64,000 bases of DNA. Source: Desulfamplus sp. GTDB taxonomy: Bacteria > Desulfobacterota > Desulfobacteria > Desulfobacterales > Desulfobacteraceae. Positions 1 through 8,084 of the stretch are shown here, in pieces. Under the pieces are notes generated by a model. That model was not told the origin of the DNA. It did not search any database and saw only the letters and a program-made list of their open reading frames with translations. Position 1 is the first letter of the stretch. Each line of letters begins with the position of its first letter. The position numbers were made by a program, and so were the translations under genes. The DNA lies in the NCBI GenBank assembly GCA_015232455.1, contig JADFZQ010000001.1, positions 310,001 to 374,000 on the forward strand. The letters run 5' to 3'.

Positions 1-549
1 CTCTTGTGGTCTTAATAGCGTGCCAGATGTGAGAATCTTCTCACCTTTTTTAAAATCTTCGTCTTTATCAATAACATTTTGAAGAGGAGCAACGCTTTTG
101 TATATCTCTACAGTTGGGATATAGGAAACTTGTGCTTTATCTTCTCTATCAACGCCTGTTAGCGATGACGATTCACCACCTATAACTTCCGTATGTTCAA
201 CCATTACAACGCTGTCAGCACCGTCAGGCAACATACCTCCAGTTGATATTTTTGCTGCCTGACCCGATTGGATAGAAAAACTTGGACTTTCTCCCATTGA
301 TATAGAGCCTATAACTTCAAGCCATGCTGGATTAGACTCAGATGCCCCAAAAGTTGAAGAAGAATTTACAGCATATCCGTCCATTGTAGCTCTTCTAAAT
401 CCGGGTATATCATGCGTTGCCTCTATATCTTTGGCAAGAACACGAAAGAAAGAATCTGATATAGGAACTTTCTCAATGGTTACAGCCGCAAATTGATGGG
501 CAAGTAACGCCACCTGTTCTAAAGATTGAACCTTAAAAAAGTGGTTCAT
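1..549 (-). CDS. moeA: Molybdopterin molybdotransferase MoeA, N-terminal part (cut by window edge)
   Basis: The frame is open from the ATG at 549 to the window edge and gives 183 residues. The segment carries the MoeA N-terminal signature ATMDGYAV, then GASESNP and a [18 protein letters not shown]-like stretch that is typical of the family. MoeA inserts molybdate into adenylated molybdopterin in the cytoplasm, the last general step of Moco synthesis. The start codon overlaps the dapL stop as ATGA, so the two genes are translationally coupled. A purine-rich stretch (GGTGGGG) lies 7 bases upstream. A second MoeA-type gene, fused to another domain, lies at 8085-10214. The C-terminal half is outside the window, so whether this copy also carries an extra domain is unknown. 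Confidence 0.93.
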   Translation of the reverse strand, partial: MNHFFKVQSLEQVALLAHQFAAVTIEKVPISDSFFRVLAKDIEATHDIPGFRRATMDGYAVNSSSTFGASESNPAWLEVIGSISMGESPSFSIQSGQAAKISTGGMLPDGADSVVMVEHTEVIGGESSSLTGVDREDKAQVSYIPTVEIYKSVAPLQNVIDKDEDFKKGEKILTSGTLLRPQE

Positions 550-1772
550 TTTAAAACCCCACCCATACGAACCATAGCTTCTTCAACATTTTCACGGCTA
601 TTAAATGCACTTATTCTGATATACCCTTGCCCACATTTTCCAAATCCTGCTCCAGGGGTGCAGACAACGCCAACCTTTGTAAGAAGCATATCAAAGAACT
701 CCCAAGAGTCTCTGCCATTTCCATCAATCCAAATATATGGAGAGTTATCTCCACCAACAAACTCAAATCCAAGCTCTGACATTGCAAGCCTTATTAATTC
801 AGCATTTTTTAGATAATATGATGCAAGAGCTTGTATCTGAATACGTCCCTCTTCAGAATAGATAGCTTCAGCAGCTTTTTGGACAGGATATGATACACCA
901 TTAAATTTAGTGCTTTGTCGTCTTTGCCACAAAGCATGAAGTGAAACTTTATTTCCATCTTCATCAAAAATCATACACTCTTTTGGTACAACGGTATATC
1001 CGCAACGTGTTCCTGTAAATCCAGCAGTTTTGGAAAAACTTCTAAACTCTACCGCAACCTCTTTTGCCCCTTCAATCTCGTAGATTGAGTGGGGAAGATC
1101 GTTATTGCGGATAAAAGCCTCATAAGCTGCATCAAATAGAATCAACGCCTTTGTCTCTTTGGCATAGTCAACCCATTTTTTAAGCTCTTGCTTTGAGATA
1201 GTTGTGCCAGTTGGATTATTTGGAAAGCAAAGGTATATAAGATCAACTGGACTTTCAGGAAGTTTAGGAAGAAAATTGCTCTCTTTTGTGCAATCTAAAT
1301 AAACAATTCCATCGTATCTGCCATCTTTATATTTACCAGTTCTTCCTGCCATTACATTGGTGTCAAGATAGACAGGATAGACAGGGTCAGGTATTGCAAT
1401 TTTAATGTCTGGTGAAAAAAGTTCCTGAAAATTGCCTGTATCGCACTTTGCACCATCGCTTACAAATATCTCGTCAGATGCAATATCAGCACCTCTTGCC
1501 TGAAAATCAAATTTTGCTATCTTTTCACGTAAAAACGGATAGCCTTGTTCTGGTCCATATCCTTTAAAAGTCGCATCTTTTGCCATCTCAGCAACACCTT
1601 GTTCAAATCCTTTGATACAGGCATCTGGCAATGCTCTTGTAACATCGCCTATTCCAAGACGAATAATTTTTATATCAGGATTATCTGACTGGAATTTTGC
1701 AACCCTTTTGGCAATATCAGAAAAGAGATATGATGCGTTAAGTTTACTGTAGTGTTTATTTGCTTTAATCAT
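546..1772 (-). CDS. dapL: LL-diaminopimelate aminotransferase
   Basis: This 408-residue protein is a fold-type I PLP aminotransferase of the DapL family. It converts tetrahydrodipicolinate directly to LL-diaminopimelate for lysine and peptidoglycan synthesis. Visible family features are the N-terminal [13 protein letters not shown], the substrate/PLP region [10 protein letters not shown] near residue 105, PNNPTGT near 185, and the Schiff-base lysine in [15 protein letters not shown] (K248). The length is normal for DapL. It is followed by moeA in a four-base stop/start overlap. Upstream lies a copy of the dispersed palindromic element. DapL instead of the acylated DapC/D/E route fits deltaproteobacteria, among other lineages. 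Confidence 0.97.
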   Translation of the reverse strand: MIKANKHYSKLNASYLFSDIAKRVAKFQSDNPDIKIIRLGIGDVTRALPDACIKGFEQGVAEMAKDATFKGYGPEQGYPFLREKIAKFDFQARGADIASDEIFVSDGAKCDTGNFQELFSPDIKIAIPDPVYPVYLDTNVMAGRTGKYKDGRYDGIVYLDCTKESNFLPKLPESPVDLIYLCFPNNPTGTTISKQELKKWVDYAKETKALILFDAAYEAFIRNNDLPHSIYEIEGAKEVAVEFRSFSKTAGFTGTRCGYTVVPKECMIFDEDGNKVSLHALWQRRQSTKFNGVSYPVQKAAEAIYSEEGRIQIQALASYYLKNAELIRLAMSELGFEFVGGDNSPYIWIDGNGRDSWEFFDMLLTKVGVVCTPGAGFGKCGQGYIRISAFNSRENVEEAMVRMGGVLK

Positions 1773-1810
1773 TAATTTATTCCTTGTAATTGATACATGA
1801 TTATAATGTT

Positions 1811-1928
1811 ATAATATTAAATATCATAAATTGAGTTCCACCTAAAATATAGAGACGCACGTTTGTGCGTCTCTACTAAATTTGGAAAAATTTATGGTGT
1901 TATTTTATTACCATTCCTTAAGAGTATA
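1811..1928 (-). repeat. Dispersed palindromic element, family A, copy 1
   Basis: The palindromic core lies at 1849-1876 (arms AGAGACGCAC and GTGCGTCTCT). On the plus strand the core is preceded by CATAAATTGAG. It is followed by ATTTATGGTGTTATT, ACCATTCCTTA and finally AGAGTATA, which matches the reverse complement of the copy at 36442-36557. The dapL-side end is decayed, so that boundary is approximate. Confidence 0.75.
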
Positions 1929-1988
1929 TTGCTAAACTCTAATTTAATTTTGCACTCACTCTGCATGTAATCCAGTTTACTCCATAAA

Positions 1989-3090
1989 TTATGCTTTCCC
2001 TGAAAGCAACACACCCTCAATAAATGGATCAAGGTCTCCGTCCATAACACGATCAACATCTCCAACTTCAAAATCTGTTCTGTGATCCTTTACCATTCTA
2101 TATGGGTGCATAACATAAGAGCGAATTTGACTTCCCCATGCAATGTCATCTTTTGTGTCATGTAAATCTTGCATCTTTTTACTCTGCTTATCTTTTTCAA
2201 TCTGATATAAACGGGACATAAGAAGTTTCATTGCAATTTCGCGATTACGGTGCTGAGAAGATTCCTGTTGGCACGCTACAACAACTCCTGTTGGAAGATG
2301 GGTGATTCTAACTGCACTGCTTGTCTTATTTACATGCTGACCACCTGAGCCGCTTGCTCTGTAAACATCTGTTCTTAAATCTTTTTCGTCAATCTCAACT
2401 TGAATATCACTATTTATCTCAGGATAGACAAAAACAGAGGCAAAAGATGTATGGCGTTTGCCTGTTGAGCTAAATGGGGAGATTCTAACAAGCCTGTGAA
2501 CACCTGATTCAACTTTCATAAAGCCATAACAGTTTGTCCCTGACACCATAAAGGTTGCACCTTTAAGACCTGCTTCATCACCCGGTTGATAATCAATCAT
2601 CTGGATTTTATAACCTCTTTTATCAATCCAACGGCTATACATCCTAAAAAGTCTTTCTGCCCAATCTTGAGAATCTGTCCCACCAGCACCTGCATTTATA
2701 GAGACAATAGCATTTCGTGCATCATCTTCATTATCAAGCACTATATCAATAGAGAATTTTTTAACCTTTTTTTCAAGTTCAATAACTAAACCTTCAACCT
2801 CTAATTCAGCATCTTTATCATCTTCTTCTCTTGCAAGAGAAAGAAGTGTATCAGCATCTTCAATATCTTGGCGAATTGCTTTCCAAGATTCAATAAGTTC
2901 TGAAATTCTTGTTCTCTCTTTTAAAAGATTGGTTGCTTTATCTGTATCGTTCCAGAAATCTTCACGAGCTATAAAACTTTCAAGCTCTCTTAATCTATTC
3001 TGCTTCACAGGCAGGTCAAAGATACTCCTTAAGTTTTTCTGATTTTTCGTATAATTCAGTAATAGTTTGTTTAGTTAAGTCAAATGCCAT
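1989..3090 (-). CDS. prfB: Peptide chain release factor 2, with programmed +1 frameshift
   Basis: RF2 recognises UGA and UAA stops. The gene starts at ATG 3090 (AGGAG ten bases upstream), runs 24 codons to an in-frame TGA at 3018-3016, and continues in the +1 frame from GAC at 3017. The joined product has 366 residues, as expected for RF2. After joining, the SPF stop-recognition motif falls at about 204-206 and the catalytic GGQ at about 249-251, essentially as in E. coli. An open frame taken from the downstream part alone would begin at an internal GTG (3008) and lose the N-terminus. It lies 19 bases after lnt and is probably cotranscribed with it. Confidence 0.97.
3015..3030 (-). promoter_or_regulatory. 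RF2 autoregulatory +1 frameshift site
   Basis: On the coding strand the site reads AAGGAG-TAT-CTT-TGA-C. The SD-like AAGGAG (3030-3025) is three bases before the slippery CTT (3021-3019), which is followed by the poor stop context TGAC. Spacing and sequence match the known prfB recoding signal: when RF2 is scarce the ribosome slips forward and makes full-length RF2. Confidence 0.95.
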
Positions 3091-3109
3091 ATTAGTTATG
3101 CTCCTGATT

Positions 3110-4921
3110 TTATAGTTCTTGGTTATACTCTCTTTGTTTGATCTTTTTTGAAATATTTATCACAAATCCCGCTCCAATTGCAAACAGACATAGAAAAGCA
3201 AAAATATCACCAAATTTTGAATATATAGTTTTAATCTCCATAGATGGTGTTGATTGCGTTAAAGTTATATCTTCAAACAGATTTGATGCTTGAATAATTT
3301 TGCCTGTTGGGTCAATAAATCCACTTATCCCTGTATTTGCAGCTCTTGCAACTAATCTTCTATTTTCAACTGCCCGAAACACAGCCATAGTAAAGTGTTG
3401 TTTTGCAGCAGAAGTATATCCAAACCATGCGTCATTTGTCATTGTAACCAATATATTTGCACCATTTTGAACTGACGCTCTTGCAAGATATGGGAAAATA
3501 ACCTCAAAACAGATAAGAACACCAGCACTTGATCCATTAAATGCAAGTGGATTTGTCTCTAATTTACCTGAAGAAAAATCTCCAGCTTGTGCAATAATTT
3601 TTCCAAGAAATGAGAGGTATTTACCAAAAGGGACATACTCCCCAAAGGGAACTAAATGCACTTTGTCATAACTACCTGTTATAATACCAAGTTTATTGAC
3701 CATATATGCACGATTATAAAACTTATAAGTTTTTTGAACTTCATCTACAATTTGAAATGCTGGACTTCCTACTAAAAATGTTGTGCCAATATTTTTTATA
3801 CACTCATCAACTTTATCTGATAATTTTTGATTCCAAACATAATAAAATGGAAGTGCTGTTTCAGGAAATATAATTAAATCTGGTTTAAGTTGTTCAACAT
3901 CTTTAAATTGTTCAAGCTCTTTGTAAGTTTTTTGGGGTAAATCGGTTTTCTGTTGAGCTTTTTGTCTAAACTCCTGAACAGCGAGAGTTGATAATTCACA
4001 ATATTTTAAAATAGTGCTCTCTTGATATGCTAAATCCCACTTAAAAACTTGTTCAATATTGCCTTGAATCACAGATAAATTAACTTTCTCACTTTTAGCA
4101 GACTCTTTCTCAATATCAGCTATCCTAAATTTGCCATAGCCAATTACTCCACCAAATATTACTATAAGTGAGATAAGCCATACTGTGGGTGAGATAATCC
4201 ATACTACTGCATCTAATTTTAACTGTTTCCCTTGGAGTTGATCTATTTTAAAATTCTTTCTCAACTCTTTTTTAGATAAAATTGCAATTAAGAGCTTTGC
4301 AACCACTCCATTTGTAAGCACAACAATAAACGAGACACCATAAACAGAGGTAATATCTGCAATCTGTATCAGATTTAGGTTCATATATTGAGAATACCCA
4401 ACAAGCCCCCAAGGAAATCCTGTTAAAAAGATTGACCTTATATATTCAAGGCTTACCCATAAACAAGCTGCAATTAAAGGCATAAATTTAGTGTTTCCAC
4501 CAAACCAATTTATTCCCCATGTAAATAGTGCTGGATATAGTGCAAGGTAATAGGCAAGAAGAAGCAGTATAGGTAACGCAAGAGATAACGGTAGTTGTCC
4601 ATAAGTGCTGATGGTGGGAACAATCCAATATATTAGAGATAAAAAGTGGCAAAGCCCCATGATAAATCCAATATAAAAAGCCTGTTTAGCATTACTATTT
4701 TTTCTGATTATGAAGTTTATTTGATTGTTTAGAATCTTCTTATCATTGGGTTTGTTGTTATTTAGTTTATACAAAGATAAGATCATTGGAACTAAAGCAA
4801 GCCATGCAAGCCAATGAAATTCAGTTTTAGGAAATGCAAGTGTTAAGAGAAAGCCGCTTAACATAGATGGGAAATATTGAGTAATTATAATAATAAAACT
4901 ATTCATTAATCTTGCCATCAC
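3110..4921 (-). CDS. lnt: Apolipoprotein N-acyltransferase
   Basis: Lnt is an inner-membrane enzyme that adds the third acyl chain to lipoproteins. The N-terminal half has several hydrophobic helices (for example FLLTLAFPKTEFHWLAWLAL). The C-terminal half is a nitrilase-type domain with the Glu-Lys-Cys triad in FPETALPFYY, DKVHLVPFGEYVPFG and VLICFEVIFP. A final membrane segment lies near the end (IFAFLCLFAIGAGFVI). At about 600 residues it is longer than usual, with charged insertions between the membrane part and the nitrilase domain. I chose GTG at 4921 because the AGGAG at 4937-4933 is 11 bases upstream; ATG 4918 is the alternative. The longer frame to 4933 would start inside that AGGAG. 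Confidence 0.94.
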   Translation of the reverse strand: MMARLMNSFIIIITQYFPSMLSGFLLTLAFPKTEFHWLAWLALVPMILSLYKLNNNKPNDKKILNNQINFIIRKNSNAKQAFYIGFIMGLCHFLSLIYWIVPTISTYGQLPLSLALPILLLLAYYLALYPALFTWGINWFGGNTKFMPLIAACLWVSLEYIRSIFLTGFPWGLVGYSQYMNLNLIQIADITSVYGVSFIVVLTNGVVAKLLIAILSKKELRKNFKIDQLQGKQLKLDAVVWIISPTVWLISLIVIFGGVIGYGKFRIADIEKESAKSEKVNLSVIQGNIEQVFKWDLAYQESTILKYCELSTLAVQEFRQKAQQKTDLPQKTYKELEQFKDVEQLKPDLIIFPETALPFYYVWNQKLSDKVDECIKNIGTTFLVGSPAFQIVDEVQKTYKFYNRAYMVNKLGIITGSYDKVHLVPFGEYVPFGKYLSFLGKIIAQAGDFSSGKLETNPLAFNGSSAGVLICFEVIFPYLARASVQNGANILVTMTNDAWFGYTSAAKQHFTMAVFRAVENRRLVARAANTGISGFIDPTGKIIQASNLFEDITLTQSTPSMEIKTIYSKFGDIFAFLCLFAIGAGFVINISKKIKQREYNQEL

Positions 4922-4987
4922 GCAATTCAACACTCCTGATTAGTGAACAAGAAGATTGTAAGTGCATCTTTCCTGTCCAACAAGAAA

Positions 4988-5662
4988 TTAATCAACTATA
5001 GTATGTCCTACAACTAAAATACTCAGGGCAAACCCTATGGGCATTGGATTTGTATGAAACCAATAGACAGCTTTTCTGATACTTTTAGGAGATACTTTTA
5101 ATTTCAATAATATACCTGCTATGCCGATTGCAGCCATTAGTGCCAAACTCAATTCAGGAAGAAAAGTTGTAACACAACAAGATAAACCAAAATGCACAAA
5201 CGCGATTATCAATGCTATAGGATTTAATAAGTAATGAAAAAACATCAGGTATTTTTTCTGGAACTTATTAAAACTCTTTATCTTTTCCGTCACAGTTATT
5301 TCAAGTGGCATGAATCTGACTATTCCTTTGGATAACAGACTTATAAGGACAGTTATATTTGCAACTACAAACAACCATGTAGCCGCTTCGCCAGTTGATT
5401 CATTACCTTTATCCTCTCGTTTGTAAAGAGATGATAATATATTTTCATGTTGTTCTATTTCATCTTCTTTATGTTCTTGACGGTTTTCGTCATTCTTTGA
5501 ATGCCTACGCTCTCTAAAATGTTCGTCAGCAAATGCCATTGATGCGGTCAAAATAATGATACTCAAAATAAAAACCATTGGAACAATTAAACTCATTTTT
5601 TTTAAATTTACATTGCTCTCATTAAACTGACTTTTTAAACATTGTGCTTTTGACTTATTCAT
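4988..5662 (-). CDS. Unknown membrane protein with His-bearing helices
   Basis: I do not recognise a named family. The 224-residue protein has a cleavable-looking signal (hydrophobic run ending ASMAFA), then a very charged His/Glu/Arg-rich extracytoplasmic stretch (DEHFRERRHSKNDENRQEHK). About four membrane helices follow. One helix carries two histidines 14 residues apart (FHYLLNPIALIIAFVH), and the last two segments contain WFHTNP and VVGHTIVD. Such His pairs are seen in b-type heme membrane proteins, so a small cytochrome-b-like protein is possible but unproven. The ATG at 5662 has GGAG eight bases upstream. A longer frame from a TTG at 5683 overlaps that ribosome site. It lies between the thermonuclease and lnt, all close together on one strand. 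Confidence 0.75.
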   Translation of the reverse strand: MNKSKAQCLKSQFNESNVNLKKMSLIVPMVFILSIIILTASMAFADEHFRERRHSKNDENRQEHKEDEIEQHENILSSLYKREDKGNESTGEAATWLFVVANITVLISLLSKGIVRFMPLEITVTEKIKSFNKFQKKYLMFFHYLLNPIALIIAFVHFGLSCCVTTFLPELSLALMAAIGIAGILLKLKVSPKSIRKAVYWFHTNPMPIGFALSILVVGHTIVD

Positions 5663-5703
5663 AATTAAGACTCCTTTTTTCAATATATATTCTATTTGTG
5701 ATA

Positions 5704-6504
5704 TTAATCATTTTTACGCCACTCTTTTGGACTTTGATAATTAGAACCTAAGTACCAGATACCACGAGAAGCCCTTTTAGCCTCTGACTCTGCATTACGA
5801 TAACTCTTTATATTTAACTCTTTTGGCGGCAAACCTCTATAAACTTCTGCCATACCAAGTTTTACCATCTCAAGATTTACAAGAGTGCCGTCTGAAGTAA
5901 AAATTTCTCCAAGAATCCTGTTATATCTATCAGTTCCATAACTTTTGATATAAATATCTTTTTTGCCAACAATCCGCGTTAAAGCCTCTTTTGACTCACT
6001 GCTAAAAGGCTGCCCGCTACCTTTTTCTTTTCCAAATAAATTTTGCAAATTTTTATTGGATTTTTTGTTTTTTTGGTTTCTTTTTCCCGATTCAGGTGCA
6101 TCAATACCCACAAGCCTTACCATAAAATCCATACCAGCACCTTTAACTTTCATGGAGTCACCGTCATATATTTTAATCACTTTGAATTTAATATTGTTGA
6201 CTGAACCATCATGTTTTGGTCCCGTCATATCTGATGGACCTATTGTTTCATCATCACCATTCTCATTAGTATTTTGAAACTCTGACTCTCTATCAACATA
6301 CTTTTCTTCGCTACTACCTTTTTCTATATAGGTTTGAATATCTTTAACTGATTGCGATGGCAAAACGTTACTATAGTGTTTTATGCCTTTGCTATCAATC
6401 CAAACAAATATCTCTCCAAAAAGTATAGAAGGATAAAATGAAAGAATGACCGATAATAGAAGTATAGAAAATATTGAAGAATAATGCCTGAATTTATAAG
6501 ACAA
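5704..6504 (-). CDS. Secreted thermonuclease (SNase-like) with DUF4124-type N-terminus
   Basis: An N-terminal hydrophobic segment (IFSILLLSVILSFYPSILFG) suggests export. A short DUF4124-like module follows (IFVWIDSKGIKHYSNVLPS). The C-terminal half is a staphylococcal-nuclease-like domain with KVIKIYDGDSMKVK, VRLVGIDAPESG and YGTDRYNRILGEIF. These hold the metal-binding Asp residues and the catalytic Arg/Glu positions of the family, and the protein is expected to cleave DNA or RNA outside the cytoplasm. A Lys/Asn-rich insertion follows IDAPESG. The start is uncertain: TTG 6504 has AGGTG five bases upstream, and another TTG at 6525 has no clear ribosome site. It is probably the first gene of a run leading to prfB. 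Confidence 0.85.
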   Translation of the reverse strand: MSYKFRHYSSIFSILLLSVILSFYPSILFGEIFVWIDSKGIKHYSNVLPSQSVKDIQTYIEKGSSEEKYVDRESEFQNTNENGDDETIGPSDMTGPKHDGSVNNIKFKVIKIYDGDSMKVKGAGMDFMVRLVGIDAPESGKRNQKNKKSNKNLQNLFGKEKGSGQPFSSESKEALTRIVGKKDIYIKSYGTDRYNRILGEIFTSDGTLVNLEMVKLGMAEVYRGLPPKELNIKSYRNAESEAKRASRGIWYLGSNYQSPKEWRKND

Positions 6505-6566
6505 GATAACACCTAGAAAGAACAATTAAAGATAAGAAATATAAAATTATAAACTTCTACAATATT

Positions 6567-6632
6567 TGACTTCCTGGTAAATTAATCTTTAATAAAATTA
6601 CGGATAGTCTCATGTTTTGCAGGAACTCTACT
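6567..6632. repeat. Dispersed repeat, family B, copy 1
   Basis: This segment shares the pattern TTGAC...TAAAATTACGG...GTTTTGCAGGAACTCTA with copies at 27704-27774 and 53457-53528. It fills the gap between the thermonuclease and the hydrolase stop at 6635. It is more diverged than the other two copies. Confidence 0.5.
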
Positions 6633-6634
6633 AT

Positions 6635-8059
6635 TCACTTTGTAAGCTCAATAAAATGTTCTACTCCACGTTTGTGATACTCAAGAATGTTTCGGTATCC
6701 AGCATGAAAACCATTAACATCATGAATAATCTCAACTACCGTGCCTCCGTGAGACTCAATTTGAGCCTTTGCATACTCAATTTGTTCACACATTTGAGTT
6801 CCCCACTCCTCATCTTTCTCGCCGCAGTAAAGAAAAAATTTTGTTCCTGACATAGCCTCATTTCCCAATCGATTATATATGAGATTGGCAAAAAAGACAT
6901 CGGGAGTATCTTGTTTTGGATTCATTGGTACCTCAGTTGGTATTCCACCTGAATGAGAGATAGTTAAATCAAAGTAGTGTTTGCTCATCAAATCAATATA
7001 GGTAGTTTCATAACTTACGGCAGAGCCTCTGCTAAATCCTACATATGCTATACGCTCCAAATCATTACCATATTTATCTTTCAGATGTTGTAATCCCTTG
7101 CTTATAATTCTATAAACTTGGGCAGCACTGAAGTAATTTAATGTCTTTGTACTCAACCATCTTATTCCTAAGGTAGCATAGCCATAAGTTTCACCCATTT
7201 CCAATTCATCATCGATTTCGGCATAAGGTGTTCCCCCTGTGCCATGAACCAATACCATAACTCTCCCTTGTTTCAATTTTTCAGGCTGCCAATAAACAAA
7301 ATAACTCTCCTCTTCGGGCAAATTTATGACCTTAATATTTTTATTAGCTAATTCTTTAAAGTTAGGAGATTTACTGAAATTCCCAAGATAATCTTGTGTA
7401 GTCTCTGTAAAAACTGGTTTAAATAGAGGGTTGGCTTCCAATAAAATAGTTGATGTCCCTTGTTTTATAGAAATGTTGTTGCCTGTATCGCTTTCACTAA
7501 ATGTTATTCCATTTTGATTATTAAGAAGCGATGCTCCACCAAGTTGTGTCTTAGTTGCTGATGCTTCGGCAAATCCAGCACCAAAAATATCAAATTTTCC
7601 AGTATCAATGTCTAAATCAATAACCAATGGCAAAGGAGCATTATTAACAGCTAAGGTGGATACAAACATATAACGGTTGGTTACAGAAGAGCTATAAATC
7701 CCATCCATACCACTTCCCATATAATCAAATAATTTTACAGCAGCAAATGGAGATGACACACCTGAAACTATGTATGTCCCTGTAAGGCTATCGCTACTTC
7801 CCAAGTTAGCTGTGATGGTTCCAGTTGAAGGCCATATCTGGTCAAAAACAACTTTGGAATCTTCAATATTATTGAAACTCCAAAATGATAGACTATCCAT
7901 TTGTGCAGCAATTTTAAAGGCATAAGATGTGCTAATACTATCAGATAGAACAACAATATATTCCCCATCATTAGTCTGCCAAACTCCTGTAGCAGCCTTA
8001 GTTAACGATGGCAGCAATAACAGAGAAAAAATAGTTATAGCGATATTTATATATTTCAT
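6635..8059 (-). CDS. Secreted alpha/beta hydrolase
   Basis: The 474-residue protein begins with a clear signal peptide (MKYINIAITIFSLLLLPS, ending LTKA). The N-terminal half is Ser/Thr/Gly-rich and looks beta-structured; I do not recognise it. The C-terminal half is an alpha/beta hydrolase: MVLVHGTGGTPYAE (oxyanion region), nucleophile elbow YVGFSRGSAVSY (GxSxG type), an acid region near LYCGEKDEEWG, and the likely catalytic His in NGFHAGYR. Depolymerase-like or esterase activity on an extracellular substrate is likely; the exact substrate cannot be read from the sequence. The start is firm, with AAGGAGGG just upstream of ATG 8059. It lies 25 bases after the MoeA fusion and may be cotranscribed. 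Confidence 0.85.
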   Translation of the reverse strand: MKYINIAITIFSLLLLPSLTKAATGVWQTNDGEYIVVLSDSISTSYAFKIAAQMDSLSFWSFNNIEDSKVVFDQIWPSTGTITANLGSSDSLTGTYIVSGVSSPFAAVKLFDYMGSGMDGIYSSSVTNRYMFVSTLAVNNAPLPLVIDLDIDTGKFDIFGAGFAEASATKTQLGGASLLNNQNGITFSESDTGNNISIKQGTSTILLEANPLFKPVFTETTQDYLGNFSKSPNFKELANKNIKVINLPEEESYFVYWQPEKLKQGRVMVLVHGTGGTPYAEIDDELEMGETYGYATLGIRWLSTKTLNYFSAAQVYRIISKGLQHLKDKYGNDLERIAYVGFSRGSAVSYETTYIDLMSKHYFDLTISHSGGIPTEVPMNPKQDTPDVFFANLIYNRLGNEAMSGTKFFLYCGEKDEEWGTQMCEQIEYAKAQIESHGGTVVEIIHDVNGFHAGYRNILEYHKRGVEHFIELTK

Positions 8060-8084
8060 CTTGTTCCCTCCTTAAAAACTAAAT

